From the NCBI GenBank assembly GCA_910584725.1, contig CAJUBE010000050.1, forward strand, positions 1 through 20,367: a stretch of 20,367 nucleotides of DNA, read 5' to 3'. The DNA is from an uncultured Lachnospiraceae bacterium (GTDB taxonomy: Bacteria; Bacillota; Clostridia; Lachnospirales; Lachnospiraceae). The notes beneath the pieces are model-generated. The model did not search any database. It was not told the DNA's origin and worked only from the letters and a program-made list of their open reading frames with translations. The stretch's first letter is position 1. Each line of letters opens with the position of its first letter. Below, piece by piece: positions 12,980 to 20,367 of this stretch. Both the position numbers and the translations under genes were made by a program.

Positions 12980-15802
12980 ATGCTGCAAATAAAAGGCATA
13001 TCAAAACAGTACCGGACGGGTGAGCTGGTTCAGCAGGCACTAAATGATGTCAGTCTGAATCTGCGGGATAATGAATTTGTTTCCATACTTGGTCCCAGCG
13101 GTTCAGGAAAAACTACACTTCTGAATGTGATAGGCGGTCTTGACCGTTACGACACCGGGGAGCTGGTTATCAACGGTATTTCCACGAGAGAATATAAAGA
13201 CCGTGACTGGGACGCTTACCGAAACCATACTATCGGCTTTGTGTTCCAAAGCTACAACCTGATTCCCCATCAGACAATCCTTGCCAATGTGGAGCTGGCT
13301 TTGACGATTGGCGGTATTTCCAGAAATGACCGCAGGGAGCGGGCAAGGAAAGCATTGGAGGAAGTGGGCTTGGGGGATCAGCTTCACAAAAAACCAAACC
13401 AGATGTCCGGAGGGCAGATGCAGCGGGTAGCGATTGCCCGTGCCCTGGTAAATGACCCGGAAGTGCTTCTGGCGGACGAACCGACCGGGGCGCTGGACAG
13501 CGAAACCAGTATCCAGGTCATGGAACTGTTGAAAAAGGTTGCTGAAAATCGGCTGGTGGTTATGGTGACGCATAACTCGGAGCTTGCTGAGCAGTATTCT
13601 ACAAGGATTGTGAAATTGCGGGATGGAAGGGTTATAAATGACAGTGATCCATATCTGCCAGAAGAAACACCAGAAGGAACAGAGCATAAAAGTATGGGAA
13701 AGGCAAAAATGTCCTTTTTTACATCTCTTTCTCTGAGTTTTAACAATCTGTGGACAAAGAAAGGGCGGACGATTCTGACCGCTTTTGCCGGCTCTATCGG
13801 GATTATCGGCATTGCATTGATTTTGGCACTGGCAGAAGGGGTAAATGATTATATTTCAGATATACAGAAAAGTACCATGACTTCCTATCCTATTACGATA
13901 AACTCTCAATCCGTGGATATGTCCGGGATTATGGGGACGAGAGGCGGCAGACGGGAAAATGAGGCTTCGGCAGAGGAAAACCGTACCAGAGTTTACGCAG
14001 ATTACAGCGCTATCGAATCCAGTGAGGAAATGGCGTCAAATATTAAAGAGAATAACCTGACGGCGTTTAAGGAGTATCTGGATAATCCGGAAAGTGAAAT
14101 CCACCAGTATTTAGGTGAAAATGGTGTGGTGTATTCCTATGGCGCCCATTTTGGAATTTATTCTTATGATGCTGACGGAAACCTGGTGGCCTCAGATGCG
14201 GACATAGATCAGGTCAGTGCGTCTACCCTTTCCAGTGAGGACAGTGCAGCAGGGGGCGGCCCGATGGCAAATATGGAGCGGATGAATCAGGTAATGAGCG
14301 GTTCTTCCGATGCAGGGGCTGAAAATTTCTCCGAACTGATGCCGGGGACAGACGGAAAAGCAGTCAGTACGATTCTCTTTGACAGTTATGACCTGCTGTA
14401 TGGGAGCTGGCCGGAAAATTACAATGAAGTTGTCCTTGTGCTGAATGAAAATAATTCGATTCCGGCAGGGACATTATATCAGCTTGGCTTGATTACCGGG
14501 GAGGAATATAAAGAGATTACCGAACAGATTAAGAATGGGGAAGATGCAGAGGAACATATTTGGGACTATGAGGAAATCTGCGGACATACTTTTTACATGG
14601 TTTTACCCTGCGACCAGTATAAAGAGAACAAGGACGGCACGTTTACCTATATCGGGGATGATGTTATGCAGATAGAATCTCTTTTGGAAAACAGTGTAAA
14701 TTTGAAGATTACAGGCATTATCCGTCCGGCGGCGGATGCTGAAAGTGCGTCAATCCCTACTTCTGTGGCATATACTGTGGCGCTGACTGATTATGTGATA
14801 GAACATACAGATGAAAGCGCGGTTATCCTGGCACAGGAAAAGACACCGGAAGTCAACGTATTAAACGGAATCAATTTTAGAGCTGCTGATAGTGAAGCAA
14901 AAGCCGCTGATGCAATAATCTATATGTCAAATATGGGCATTTCCGATAAGGCTGCTATGTATGCGAATATTCTGGAACATCAGGAGACAGATGCCCAGGA
15001 AGATCAGGAACATATAGAGGCCATGCAGGGTGCGCCTTCCATGAGTCCCAGTGAGATGGCGTCTATGGAAGGGGTGGAACGGACGGAAGAAGATGAAATC
15101 GAATTGGCAAGGGCACTGGATGAATGGCTGGAAAATGACCCGGATCAGGAAACCCTGGTGTCGGCTTACGATATATTTATTGCCGGGTCTACCTTTGAAG
15201 AAAACATGAGAAAATTCGGAAAGGTAAGCTACGATGCCCCGTCCTCTATCAGCATTTATACAGACAGCTTTGAGGACAAAGAAGCAGTTTCAGACTGTAT
15301 AGACCGTTACAACGAGGGGGCTGAAAAGAAAGAGCAGATTACTTATACGGATTATGTGGCGCTGCTTACCAGTTCCATTACTTCGATCGTAGATGTGATT
15401 TCCTACGTGTTAATTGCGTTTGTTGCAGTGTCTCTCATTGTTTCCAGTATTATGATTGGAATTATCACGCACATTTCTGTATTGGAGCGTACAAAGGAAA
15501 TCGGTATTTTACGGGCGATAGGTGCATCGAAACGGAATATCTCACAGGTGTTCAATGCAGAGACGGTGATTGTGGGGTTGTTGGCAGGTATTCTGGGTGT
15601 GGGTGTTTCCGCTCTGCTGACTATCCCGATCACTTCGGTTATCCAGAACCTATTGGGTGCTTCGGAGCTTTCTGCTTCCCTCCCGGTTACGGCGGCGCTG
15701 TTCTTGCTACTGTTAAGCGTTGTAATTACGGTTATTGCCGGATGGATTCCTTCCAGAAGGGCTGCGAAGAAAGATCCGGTAGCGGCATTGCGTACAGAAT
15801 AA
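12980..15802 (+). CDS. ABC transporter with fused ATPase and FtsX-type permease (MacB-like)
   Basis: A 940-residue fusion. The N-terminal ATPase (about 1-225) has Walker A GPSGSGKTT (38-46), Q90, signature MSGGQ (142-146), Walker B LLADEP (Asp166, Glu167) and His198, all intact. A first membrane helix (about 265-290) leads to an extracytoplasmic region of some 500 residues, acidic and rich in Glu/Asp, then three C-terminal helices of the FtsX type with ERTKEIGILRAIGASKRNI and the ending RRAAKKDPVAALRTE. Type VII (MacB/Lol/Bce-like) transporters couple ATP use to movement of the outer domain and act in antibiotic or peptide defence or lipoprotein handling. The start ATG follows AGGAAAGGG by 9 nt. 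It leads the efflux operon and is a candidate sensing partner for the short-loop kinase. Confidence 0.92.
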   Translation: MLQIKGISKQYRTGELVQQALNDVSLNLRDNEFVSILGPSGSGKTTLLNVIGGLDRYDTGELVINGISTREYKDRDWDAYRNHTIGFVFQSYNLIPHQTILANVELALTIGGISRNDRRERARKALEEVGLGDQLHKKPNQMSGGQMQRVAIARALVNDPEVLLADEPTGALDSETSIQVMELLKKVAENRLVVMVTHNSELAEQYSTRIVKLRDGRVINDSDPYLPEETPEGTEHKSMGKAKMSFFTSLSLSFNNLWTKKGRTILTAFAGSIGIIGIALILALAEGVNDYISDIQKSTMTSYPITINSQSVDMSGIMGTRGGRRENEASAEENRTRVYADYSAIESSEEMASNIKENNLTAFKEYLDNPESEIHQYLGENGVVYSYGAHFGIYSYDADGNLVASDADIDQVSASTLSSEDSAAGGGPMANMERMNQVMSGSSDAGAENFSELMPGTDGKAVSTILFDSYDLLYGSWPENYNEVVLVLNENNSIPAGTLYQLGLITGEEYKEITEQIKNGEDAEEHIWDYEEICGHTFYMVLPCDQYKENKDGTFTYIGDDVMQIESLLENSVNLKITGIIRPAADAESASIPTSVAYTVALTDYVIEHTDESAVILAQEKTPEVNVLNGINFRAADSEAKAADAIIYMSNMGISDKAAMYANILEHQETDAQEDQEHIEAMQGAPSMSPSEMASMEGVERTEEDEIELARALDEWLENDPDQETLVSAYDIFIAGSTFEENMRKFGKVSYDAPSSISIYTDSFEDKEAVSDCIDRYNEGAEKKEQITYTDYVALLTSSITSIVDVISYVLIAFVAVSLIVSSIMIGIITHISVLERTKEIGILRAIGASKRNISQVFNAETVIVGLLAGILGVGVSALLTIPITSVIQNLLGASELSASLPVTAALFLLLLSVVITVIAGWIPSRRAAKKDPVAALRTE

Positions 15803-15819
15803 CAACGAAGGAGGTTATT

Positions 15820-17583
15820 ATGCTTAAAATATTAAAGTACATGAACCGGAGTGACTGGCTGTTTGTCTTATGTTCCCTTGTCTTTATCGTCTGCGGGGTA
15901 GGACTGGACTTGCGGCTGCCGGATTACATGAGGGAGATTACCACTTTGGTACAAACGGCCGGCAGTGAGATGGGCGAGGTTCTGTCTGCGGGAGGCTCTA
16001 TGCTGCTGTGTGCGTTGGGGAGCCTTGTGACGGCTTTTATTGTGGGCTTCTTTGTGGCACAGATTGCGGCGGGGCTTGCCATGCGTCTGCGGGAGGCAGT
16101 TTATAATAAGACGATGGATTTTTCGATGGAGGAAATCGGGAAATTTTCCACGGCGAGCCTGATCACACGTACTACCAACGATATTCAGCAGATTCAGATG
16201 TTTGTAGCATTGGGGCTGCAGGCAATGATCAAAGCGCCGATTCTGGCGGTATGGGCAATCTTGAAAATAGCCGGGAAAAGTTGGCAGTGGACAGCTATCA
16301 CGGGAGGTGCGGTTGCAATCCTTACGGTAATGCTTGGCACAGTAATCGTCCTGGTGCTGCCTAAATTTAAGAATATGCAGAAACTCACAGATAACCTGAA
16401 CCGTGTGGCAAGGGAAAATCTCACAGGTATTCGTGTGGTGCGGGCCTATAATGCAGAAGGGTATCAGGAGAAAAAATTTGAGGGTGCAAATGAGGAATTG
16501 ACAAGGACGAACCTGTTTACCAGCAGAACCATGTCCATATTGTTTCCGGGCATGACCTTGATTATGTCCGGTCTGATGCTGGCTATTTATTGGGTGGGCG
16601 TATATATCATCAATGATGCTGCGCTTACAGACCGGCTCGGTATTTTCGCGGATATGGTGGTGTTTTCCTCTTATGCCATGCAGATCATTATGGCGTTTAT
16701 GATGCTTGTTATGACTTTCATTGTGCTGCCGAGGGCGGTTGTGTCGGCGAAACGTATCAATGAAGTGCTTGATACGGAGACAAAAATAAAGGATGGTAAA
16801 ATCAGCGGTTCCGAGTTATTCGAGCAGGGGGAAATTGAATTTAAACATGTATCGTTCCGCTACCCGGATGCAGAGGAAGCGATTCTCACAGACATCAGTT
16901 TTACCGTCCATAGGGGAGAAACAGCGGCTTTCATAGGTTCTACCGGAAGTGGCAAAAGCACCCTGATTAACCTGGTCCCCCGTTTCTACGATGTGACTGA
17001 TGGGGAAATTTGTATTGATGGGATTAACATTAAAAAATATACCCAGGAGGCTCTTCACAGGAAATTGGGATATGTCTCACAGCGGGCTGTTATGTTCAGA
17101 GGAAACGTGCTGTCAAATGTGACGTATGGAGAAAATGGGCGGCAGAGCGTGGATGAAGAATTGCTTTGGAAATCCATAGAAATCGCACAGGCAGGGGACT
17201 TTGTTCAGGGCATGGAAAATGGTTATCACGCGGCGGTTGCACAGGGCGGGACAAACCTGTCCGGCGGGCAGAAACAGCGGCTTGCCATAGCAAGAGCCAT
17301 TTACCGCAGGCCGGAAATCTATATTTTTGACGATTCTTTTTCGGCTCTGGATTATAAGACAGACAGAGCTCTTCGGAAAATGCTGAAACAGGAAACCGGA
17401 ACGGCTACAACTTTGATTGTGGCACAGCGTATCGGTACGATAATGGATGCTGACAAGATTATAGTGTTGGATGAAGGAAAAATTGTAGGGATTGGCAGGC
17501 ATAAGGAGCTTTTGGCAGATTGCCCTGTCTACCGTGAAATTGCGGAATCACAGCTATCGAAGGAGGAATTGGAAAGTGCCTGA
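15820..17583 (+). CDS. ABC exporter subunit with degenerate ATP site
   Basis: A 587-residue half-transporter: six membrane helices (about 15-310) and an ATPase with Walker A GSTGSGKST (373-381) and signature LSGGQ. The Walker B region reads YIFDDSFSALD, so the catalytic Glu is Asp505, and the switch His is Gln536 (LIVAQRIG). These two changes are the mark of the inactive-site subunit of heterodimeric exporters such as TM287/288, BmrCD and LmrCD. Its signature motif is canonical, completing the active site of the partner. The ATG at 15820 is 5 nt after AAGGAGG; a longer frame reaches back into the previous gene. The next gene overlaps it by 8 bp. Multidrug, peptide or lipid export is likely; the substrate is unknown. 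Confidence 0.92.
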   Translation: MLKILKYMNRSDWLFVLCSLVFIVCGVGLDLRLPDYMREITTLVQTAGSEMGEVLSAGGSMLLCALGSLVTAFIVGFFVAQIAAGLAMRLREAVYNKTMDFSMEEIGKFSTASLITRTTNDIQQIQMFVALGLQAMIKAPILAVWAILKIAGKSWQWTAITGGAVAILTVMLGTVIVLVLPKFKNMQKLTDNLNRVARENLTGIRVVRAYNAEGYQEKKFEGANEELTRTNLFTSRTMSILFPGMTLIMSGLMLAIYWVGVYIINDAALTDRLGIFADMVVFSSYAMQIIMAFMMLVMTFIVLPRAVVSAKRINEVLDTETKIKDGKISGSELFEQGEIEFKHVSFRYPDAEEAILTDISFTVHRGETAAFIGSTGSGKSTLINLVPRFYDVTDGEICIDGINIKKYTQEALHRKLGYVSQRAVMFRGNVLSNVTYGENGRQSVDEELLWKSIEIAQAGDFVQGMENGYHAAVAQGGTNLSGGQKQRLAIARAIYRRPEIYIFDDSFSALDYKTDRALRKMLKQETGTATTLIVAQRIGTIMDADKIIVLDEGKIVGIGRHKELLADCPVYREIAESQLSKEELESA

Positions 17584-19414
17584 ACAGAAAAATGAGATGC
17601 CAAAGGGCAATGGTTCCGGACGCAGTTTTGGGCCGGGAAACAGAAAAATGGGAGGCGGGGAAAAGGCAAAAGATTTCAGCGGTTCCCTGAAAAAACTGTT
17701 TGTCTATTGTGGCAGATACCTTCCGGCGATTGTTTTTGCTATGGTGCTTGCGGTCACTGGTTCCATACTGAATCTGATCGGTCCTGGGAAAGTGGCAGAT
17801 ATGACAAACCTTATGACCGAAGGGCTGATGACAGGGATTGATGTGGAGGCAGTGGTGGAGATTGCCGTCCTGCTTGCGGCGCTGTATGGCTTGGGGTGGC
17901 TGTTCAGTCTGATTCAGGGTATGGTGATGGCGACCGTAACGCAGAAAGTTTCAAAATCTTTGCGGACAGAAATTTCGCAGAAGATGAACCGTTTGCCACT
18001 AAAATATTTTGACGGAACCAGTACAGGAAATATCCTCTCTCGTGTGACAAATGATGTAGACACCATCGGGCAGACACTGAACCAGAGTATCGGAACACTG
18101 GTGACGGCTTTGGCTATGTTTGTTGGTTCTTTGATTATGATGTTTTATACCAACTGGATTATGGCGGTTTCTGCTATCTTAGCTGCCTTTTCAGGATTTG
18201 GCCTAATGATGCTTATCATTTCCCGGTCGCAGAAATATTTTAAGCAGCAGCAACAGGAGCTTGGCATGCTGAACGGGCATATAGAGGAAACCTATTCCGG
18301 CCATAATGTGGTGAAGGCATATAACGGTGAGAAAGCGGCAAAAAAAGAATTTCACGAAATGAACCAGCGGTTATATAACTCAGCATGGAAAAGCCAGTTT
18401 ATGTCCGGGCTAATGCAGCCGCTCATGGCTTTTGTGGGAAACCTTGGGTATGTGGTGGTCTGTGTGGTCGGTGCGGTTCTGACATTGAACGGCACGATTT
18501 CATTTAGTGTGATAGTTGCGTTTATGCTGTATGTAAGGCTTTTTACGCAGCCTCTTTCGCAGCTTGCACAGGCTGCCACCAGTTTACAATCTGCGGCGGC
18601 AGCCAGTGAGCGTGTGTTTGAATTTTTAGGGGAGGAAGAACTGTCGGATGAGAGCGGGAAATCCGTTCATTTGGCAGAGGTGGATGGAAATGTGGAATTT
18701 GAACATATCCGTTTTGGGTATAACGAAAATAAAACAATTATCCATGACTTTTCAGCTTCTGTAAAAGCCGGCCAGAAAATTGCCATTGTAGGGCCTACCG
18801 GGGCGGGAAAGACCACGATGGTAAATCTCCTGATGCGGTTTTATGAGGCACAGGGCGGGGAAATCAGGATTGACGGCACGCCGATTCAGTCACTTACCCG
18901 TGAGAATGTCCATAACTTGTTCTGTATGGTTCTGCAGGATACGTGGCTGTTCGAGGGGACAATCCGGGAGAATATCGTCTATTCTAAAGAGGGCGTTACG
19001 GATGAACAGATGGTGGCGGCCTGCAAAGCAGTGGGATTACACCATTTTATCAAAACACTTCCCAAAGGGTATGACACCGTATTGAATGACAATGCCAGTC
19101 TGTCCGCAGGCCAGAGGCAGCTTGTCACGATTGCGAGAGCCATGATAGAAAATGCGCCTATGCTGATTCTGGATGAGGCGACAAGTTCTGTGGATACCCG
19201 TACTGAAATACTGATCCAGAACGCAATGGATAAGCTGATGGCAGGGCGTACTTCTTTTGTGATTGCTCACCGCCTGTCTACGATTAAAAATGCGGACTTG
19301 ATTCTGGTTATGAGGGACGGGGATATTGTGGAAAGCGGAAATCATTCGGAGCTGCTGGCAAAGGAAGGTTTTTATGCAGAACTTTACAACAGCCAGTTTG
19401 AAAGGGCATCGTGA
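17576..19414 (+). CDS. ABC exporter subunit with canonical ATP site
   Basis: A 612-residue half-transporter, partner of the preceding gene. A Gly-rich soluble N-terminus (GNGSGRSFGPGNRKMGGGEK) leads into six membrane helices and an ATPase with Walker A GPTGAGKTT (406-414), Walker B ILDEATSSVD (Asp533, Glu534) and switch His565 (VIAHRLSTI). Its signature reads LSAGQ instead of LSGGQ, so it contributes the weak half of the degenerate site: the asymmetry is consistent in both subunits. The start is probably the GTG at 17576, 9 nt after AGGAGG and overlapping the upstream gene by 8 bp; the ATG at 17492 would add 28 unconserved-looking residues inside the previous gene. Confidence 0.92.
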   Translation: MPEQKNEMPKGNGSGRSFGPGNRKMGGGEKAKDFSGSLKKLFVYCGRYLPAIVFAMVLAVTGSILNLIGPGKVADMTNLMTEGLMTGIDVEAVVEIAVLLAALYGLGWLFSLIQGMVMATVTQKVSKSLRTEISQKMNRLPLKYFDGTSTGNILSRVTNDVDTIGQTLNQSIGTLVTALAMFVGSLIMMFYTNWIMAVSAILAAFSGFGLMMLIISRSQKYFKQQQQELGMLNGHIEETYSGHNVVKAYNGEKAAKKEFHEMNQRLYNSAWKSQFMSGLMQPLMAFVGNLGYVVVCVVGAVLTLNGTISFSVIVAFMLYVRLFTQPLSQLAQAATSLQSAAAASERVFEFLGEEELSDESGKSVHLAEVDGNVEFEHIRFGYNENKTIIHDFSASVKAGQKIAIVGPTGAGKTTMVNLLMRFYEAQGGEIRIDGTPIQSLTRENVHNLFCMVLQDTWLFEGTIRENIVYSKEGVTDEQMVAACKAVGLHHFIKTLPKGYDTVLNDNASLSAGQRQLVTIARAMIENAPMLILDEATSSVDTRTEILIQNAMDKLMAGRTSFVIAHRLSTIKNADLILVMRDGDIVESGNHSELLAKEGFYAELYNSQFERAS

Positions 19415-19415
19415 T

Positions 19416-20120
19416 ATGGAGGAACAGATTTTACAATTACAGCATTATATCAATGGCAGCCGCTATACGGTTGCCATTACCGGCGCAGGGATTTCAATGG
19501 CAGCCGGGATTATGGATTTTGCACATATGAATTTTCCCTTAGTCCTGCAAATGAGTTCTTCGGCGGTACTGAAAAGTGCGCCGAACCATTATTACAATAC
19601 GGCGAGGAAAGCGTTTTTAAATGCCATGTTTGAGAACGGGCCGAGTATTGCTCATAGAAAACTGGCGGAATATGAAAGGCGTGGTCTGCTGCAGGGTGTC
19701 ATAACTACGAATATTGACTGCCTGCATACGCTGGCAGGCTCCAGGAATGTGGCAGAGATTCAGGGCAGCTTTGGGTTTAATAAGTGCTTGAAATGCGGGC
19801 AGGAGTACAATGATGTGCAGATATGGAATCAGGGAAAAGCTCCGCGCTGCGAAAAATGTGGAGGCGTGATTGGAGCCTTTCCGGTATATAAGCATATCGG
19901 ACTGGTGGAGGATGAAGTGCGGAAAGCAAGGAGCTTTGCGGCACAGGCGGAGCTTGTTATCATTATCGGCGCACAGGGCAGCTATGGAGGGGTTTACTAT
20001 CCTTATATCCGGTCTGGCGCAAAGATTGTGCAGATCAATCCGAAAGCTACACAGTTTGATGATGTGGCGGTCTTGAATATTCGGAAAGGGGCGGATGAGG
20101 TTTTTTCCAGATTACAATAG
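19416..20120 (+). CDS. Divergent sirtuin (SIR2 family) with His-to-Gln change
   Basis: A 234-residue NAD-dependent Sir2-family protein. Seen: NAD motif GAGISMAAGIMDF (23-35), TTNID (97-101, with Asn99 and Asp101), a zinc tetrad (Cys124, Cys127, Cys145, Cys148) and a late Rossmann strand (AELVIIIGAQGS). Two deviations: the Arg that normally follows PDF is missing (MDFAHM), and the catalytic His of the HG motif is Gln116 (AEIQGSFGF). In class M sirtuins (SirTM) a Gln at this place goes with protein ADP-ribosylation of lipoylated GcvH-like proteins rather than deacetylation. No macrodomain, GcvH-like or lipoate ligase gene is in this window. The ATG at 19416 is 1 nt after the exporter stop; the ribosome site (GAAAGGG) is weak, so coupling is likely. 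Confidence 0.82.
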   Translation: MEEQILQLQHYINGSRYTVAITGAGISMAAGIMDFAHMNFPLVLQMSSSAVLKSAPNHYYNTARKAFLNAMFENGPSIAHRKLAEYERRGLLQGVITTNIDCLHTLAGSRNVAEIQGSFGFNKCLKCGQEYNDVQIWNQGKAPRCEKCGGVIGAFPVYKHIGLVEDEVRKARSFAAQAELVIIIGAQGSYGGVYYPYIRSGAKIVQINPKATQFDDVAVLNIRKGADEVFSRLQ

Positions 20121-20126
20121 CCAGAT

Positions 20127-20300
20127 ATGGAAGAACGGGAGGTGGTAATTATACGGAAAATGAAGTGTCCGGAGAAGCGGTGTAGGAAGAGGGTATGCGA
20201 TATTGGAGAAACGGTTTCTGGCTGGATCATCGTGTCGCTGAAATGCCCTAACTGTGGCAGGGTGGTAAAGGTGTACTGGAAACCGAGTGGAAAAAGATAA
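20127..20300 (+). CDS. Small Cys-rich zinc-ribbon protein
   Basis: A 57-residue basic protein with Cys14, Cys19, Cys24 and the pair Cys40/Cys43 (LKCPNCGRVVKVYW). It resembles the short zinc ribbons of the Com/HypA-like type found in clostridia and is probably a nucleic-acid- or protein-binding knuckle. The start is uncertain: the ATG at 20127 has no ribosome site, the strong GGGAGG at 20137-20142 points to ATT (20148) or ATA (20151), and the ATG at 20160 would be 17 nt away yet still keeps all the Cys. It lies 6 bp after the sirtuin stop and just before a terminator, so it ends the operon. Function unknown. Confidence 0.6.
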   Translation: MEEREVVIIRKMKCPEKRCRKRVCDIGETVSGWIIVSLKCPNCGRVVKVYWKPSGKR

Positions 20301-20318
20301 ATATACATAGCGGGAAAG

Positions 20319-20346
20319 AATGGCAGGAAGGTATCCTGCTATTTTT
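20319..20346 (+). terminator. Intrinsic terminator closing the transporter operon
   Basis: AATGGCAGGA (20319-20328) pairs with TCCTGCTATT (20334-20343) around AGGTA, with one G-U pair, and the T-run continues to 20346 and after a short break to 20352. No further gene is visible to the end of the window. Confidence 0.75.
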
Positions 20347-20367
20347 ACTTTTATAGATTAAAGCGTT

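Noticed and set aside
1..20367. CRISPR arrays, tRNA or rRNA genes, insertion sequences
   Set aside because: I saw no regularly spaced repeat-spacer pattern, no tRNA-like cloverleaf ending in CCA, no rRNA signature and no transposase-like protein.

Overview
The window joins the end of an integrated mobile element (about 1-3400, perhaps to 4900) to a chromosomal stress- or envelope-type locus (4966-20300). Strong AGGAGG-type ribosome binding sites, moderate GC and the gene families present (large serine recombinase, DegV, TSUP, heterodimeric ABC exporter with a Gly-rich N-terminus, anchored flavodoxin, DUF4405-like protein) suggest a gut Firmicute, most likely Lachnospiraceae (Blautia, Dorea or Ruminococcus-like). 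That placement is inference from style; no rRNA or marker gene is present.

Layout. 1-3400: phage-type lysin (glucosaminidase + SH3), a small unknown protein, a large serine recombinase with its own promoter and terminator, and a small convergent unknown gene. 3497-4392: a promoter and a two-gene module of a 69-residue protein overlapping a GNAT acetyltransferase, organised like a GNAT toxin-antitoxin pair. 4393-4965: about 570 bp without a convincing gene, but rich in structure: four GGGGTAAA repeats spaced 20, 10 and 20 bp, a 19-bp palindrome, dispersed 12-13 bp repeats, a good intrinsic terminator and a strong hairpin.

4966-9574, minus strand: a six-gene operon read DegV - response regulator - histidine kinase - membrane acyltransferase (HGSNAT/DUF1624) - nitroreductase - flavodoxin. 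Most neighbours overlap or lie within about 60 bp. 9773-20300, plus strand: a membrane phosphoesterase; then an anchored flavodoxin, a four-helix DUF4405-like membrane protein and a TSUP permease; then a fused ATPase/FtsX (MacB-like) transporter, a heterodimeric ABC exporter with one degenerate and one canonical ATP site, a divergent sirtuin whose catalytic His is replaced by Gln, and a small zinc-ribbon protein closed by a terminator.

What ties the chromosomal part together is a DNA motif. Tandem 11-bp units TTGAG[GA]TTNNN, the direct-repeat geometry typical of OmpR/PhoB-type regulators, stand before the minus operon (2 units), the phosphoesterase (2 units, the second partial), the anchored-flavodoxin operon (2 units) and the transporter operon (4 units). 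The two in the divergent 9575-9772 gap form a perfect 17-bp inverted repeat. My reading is an autoregulated two-component system controlling about 14 genes for envelope and redox defence and efflux. The motif is seen directly; that this response regulator binds it, and the biological signal, are inferred.
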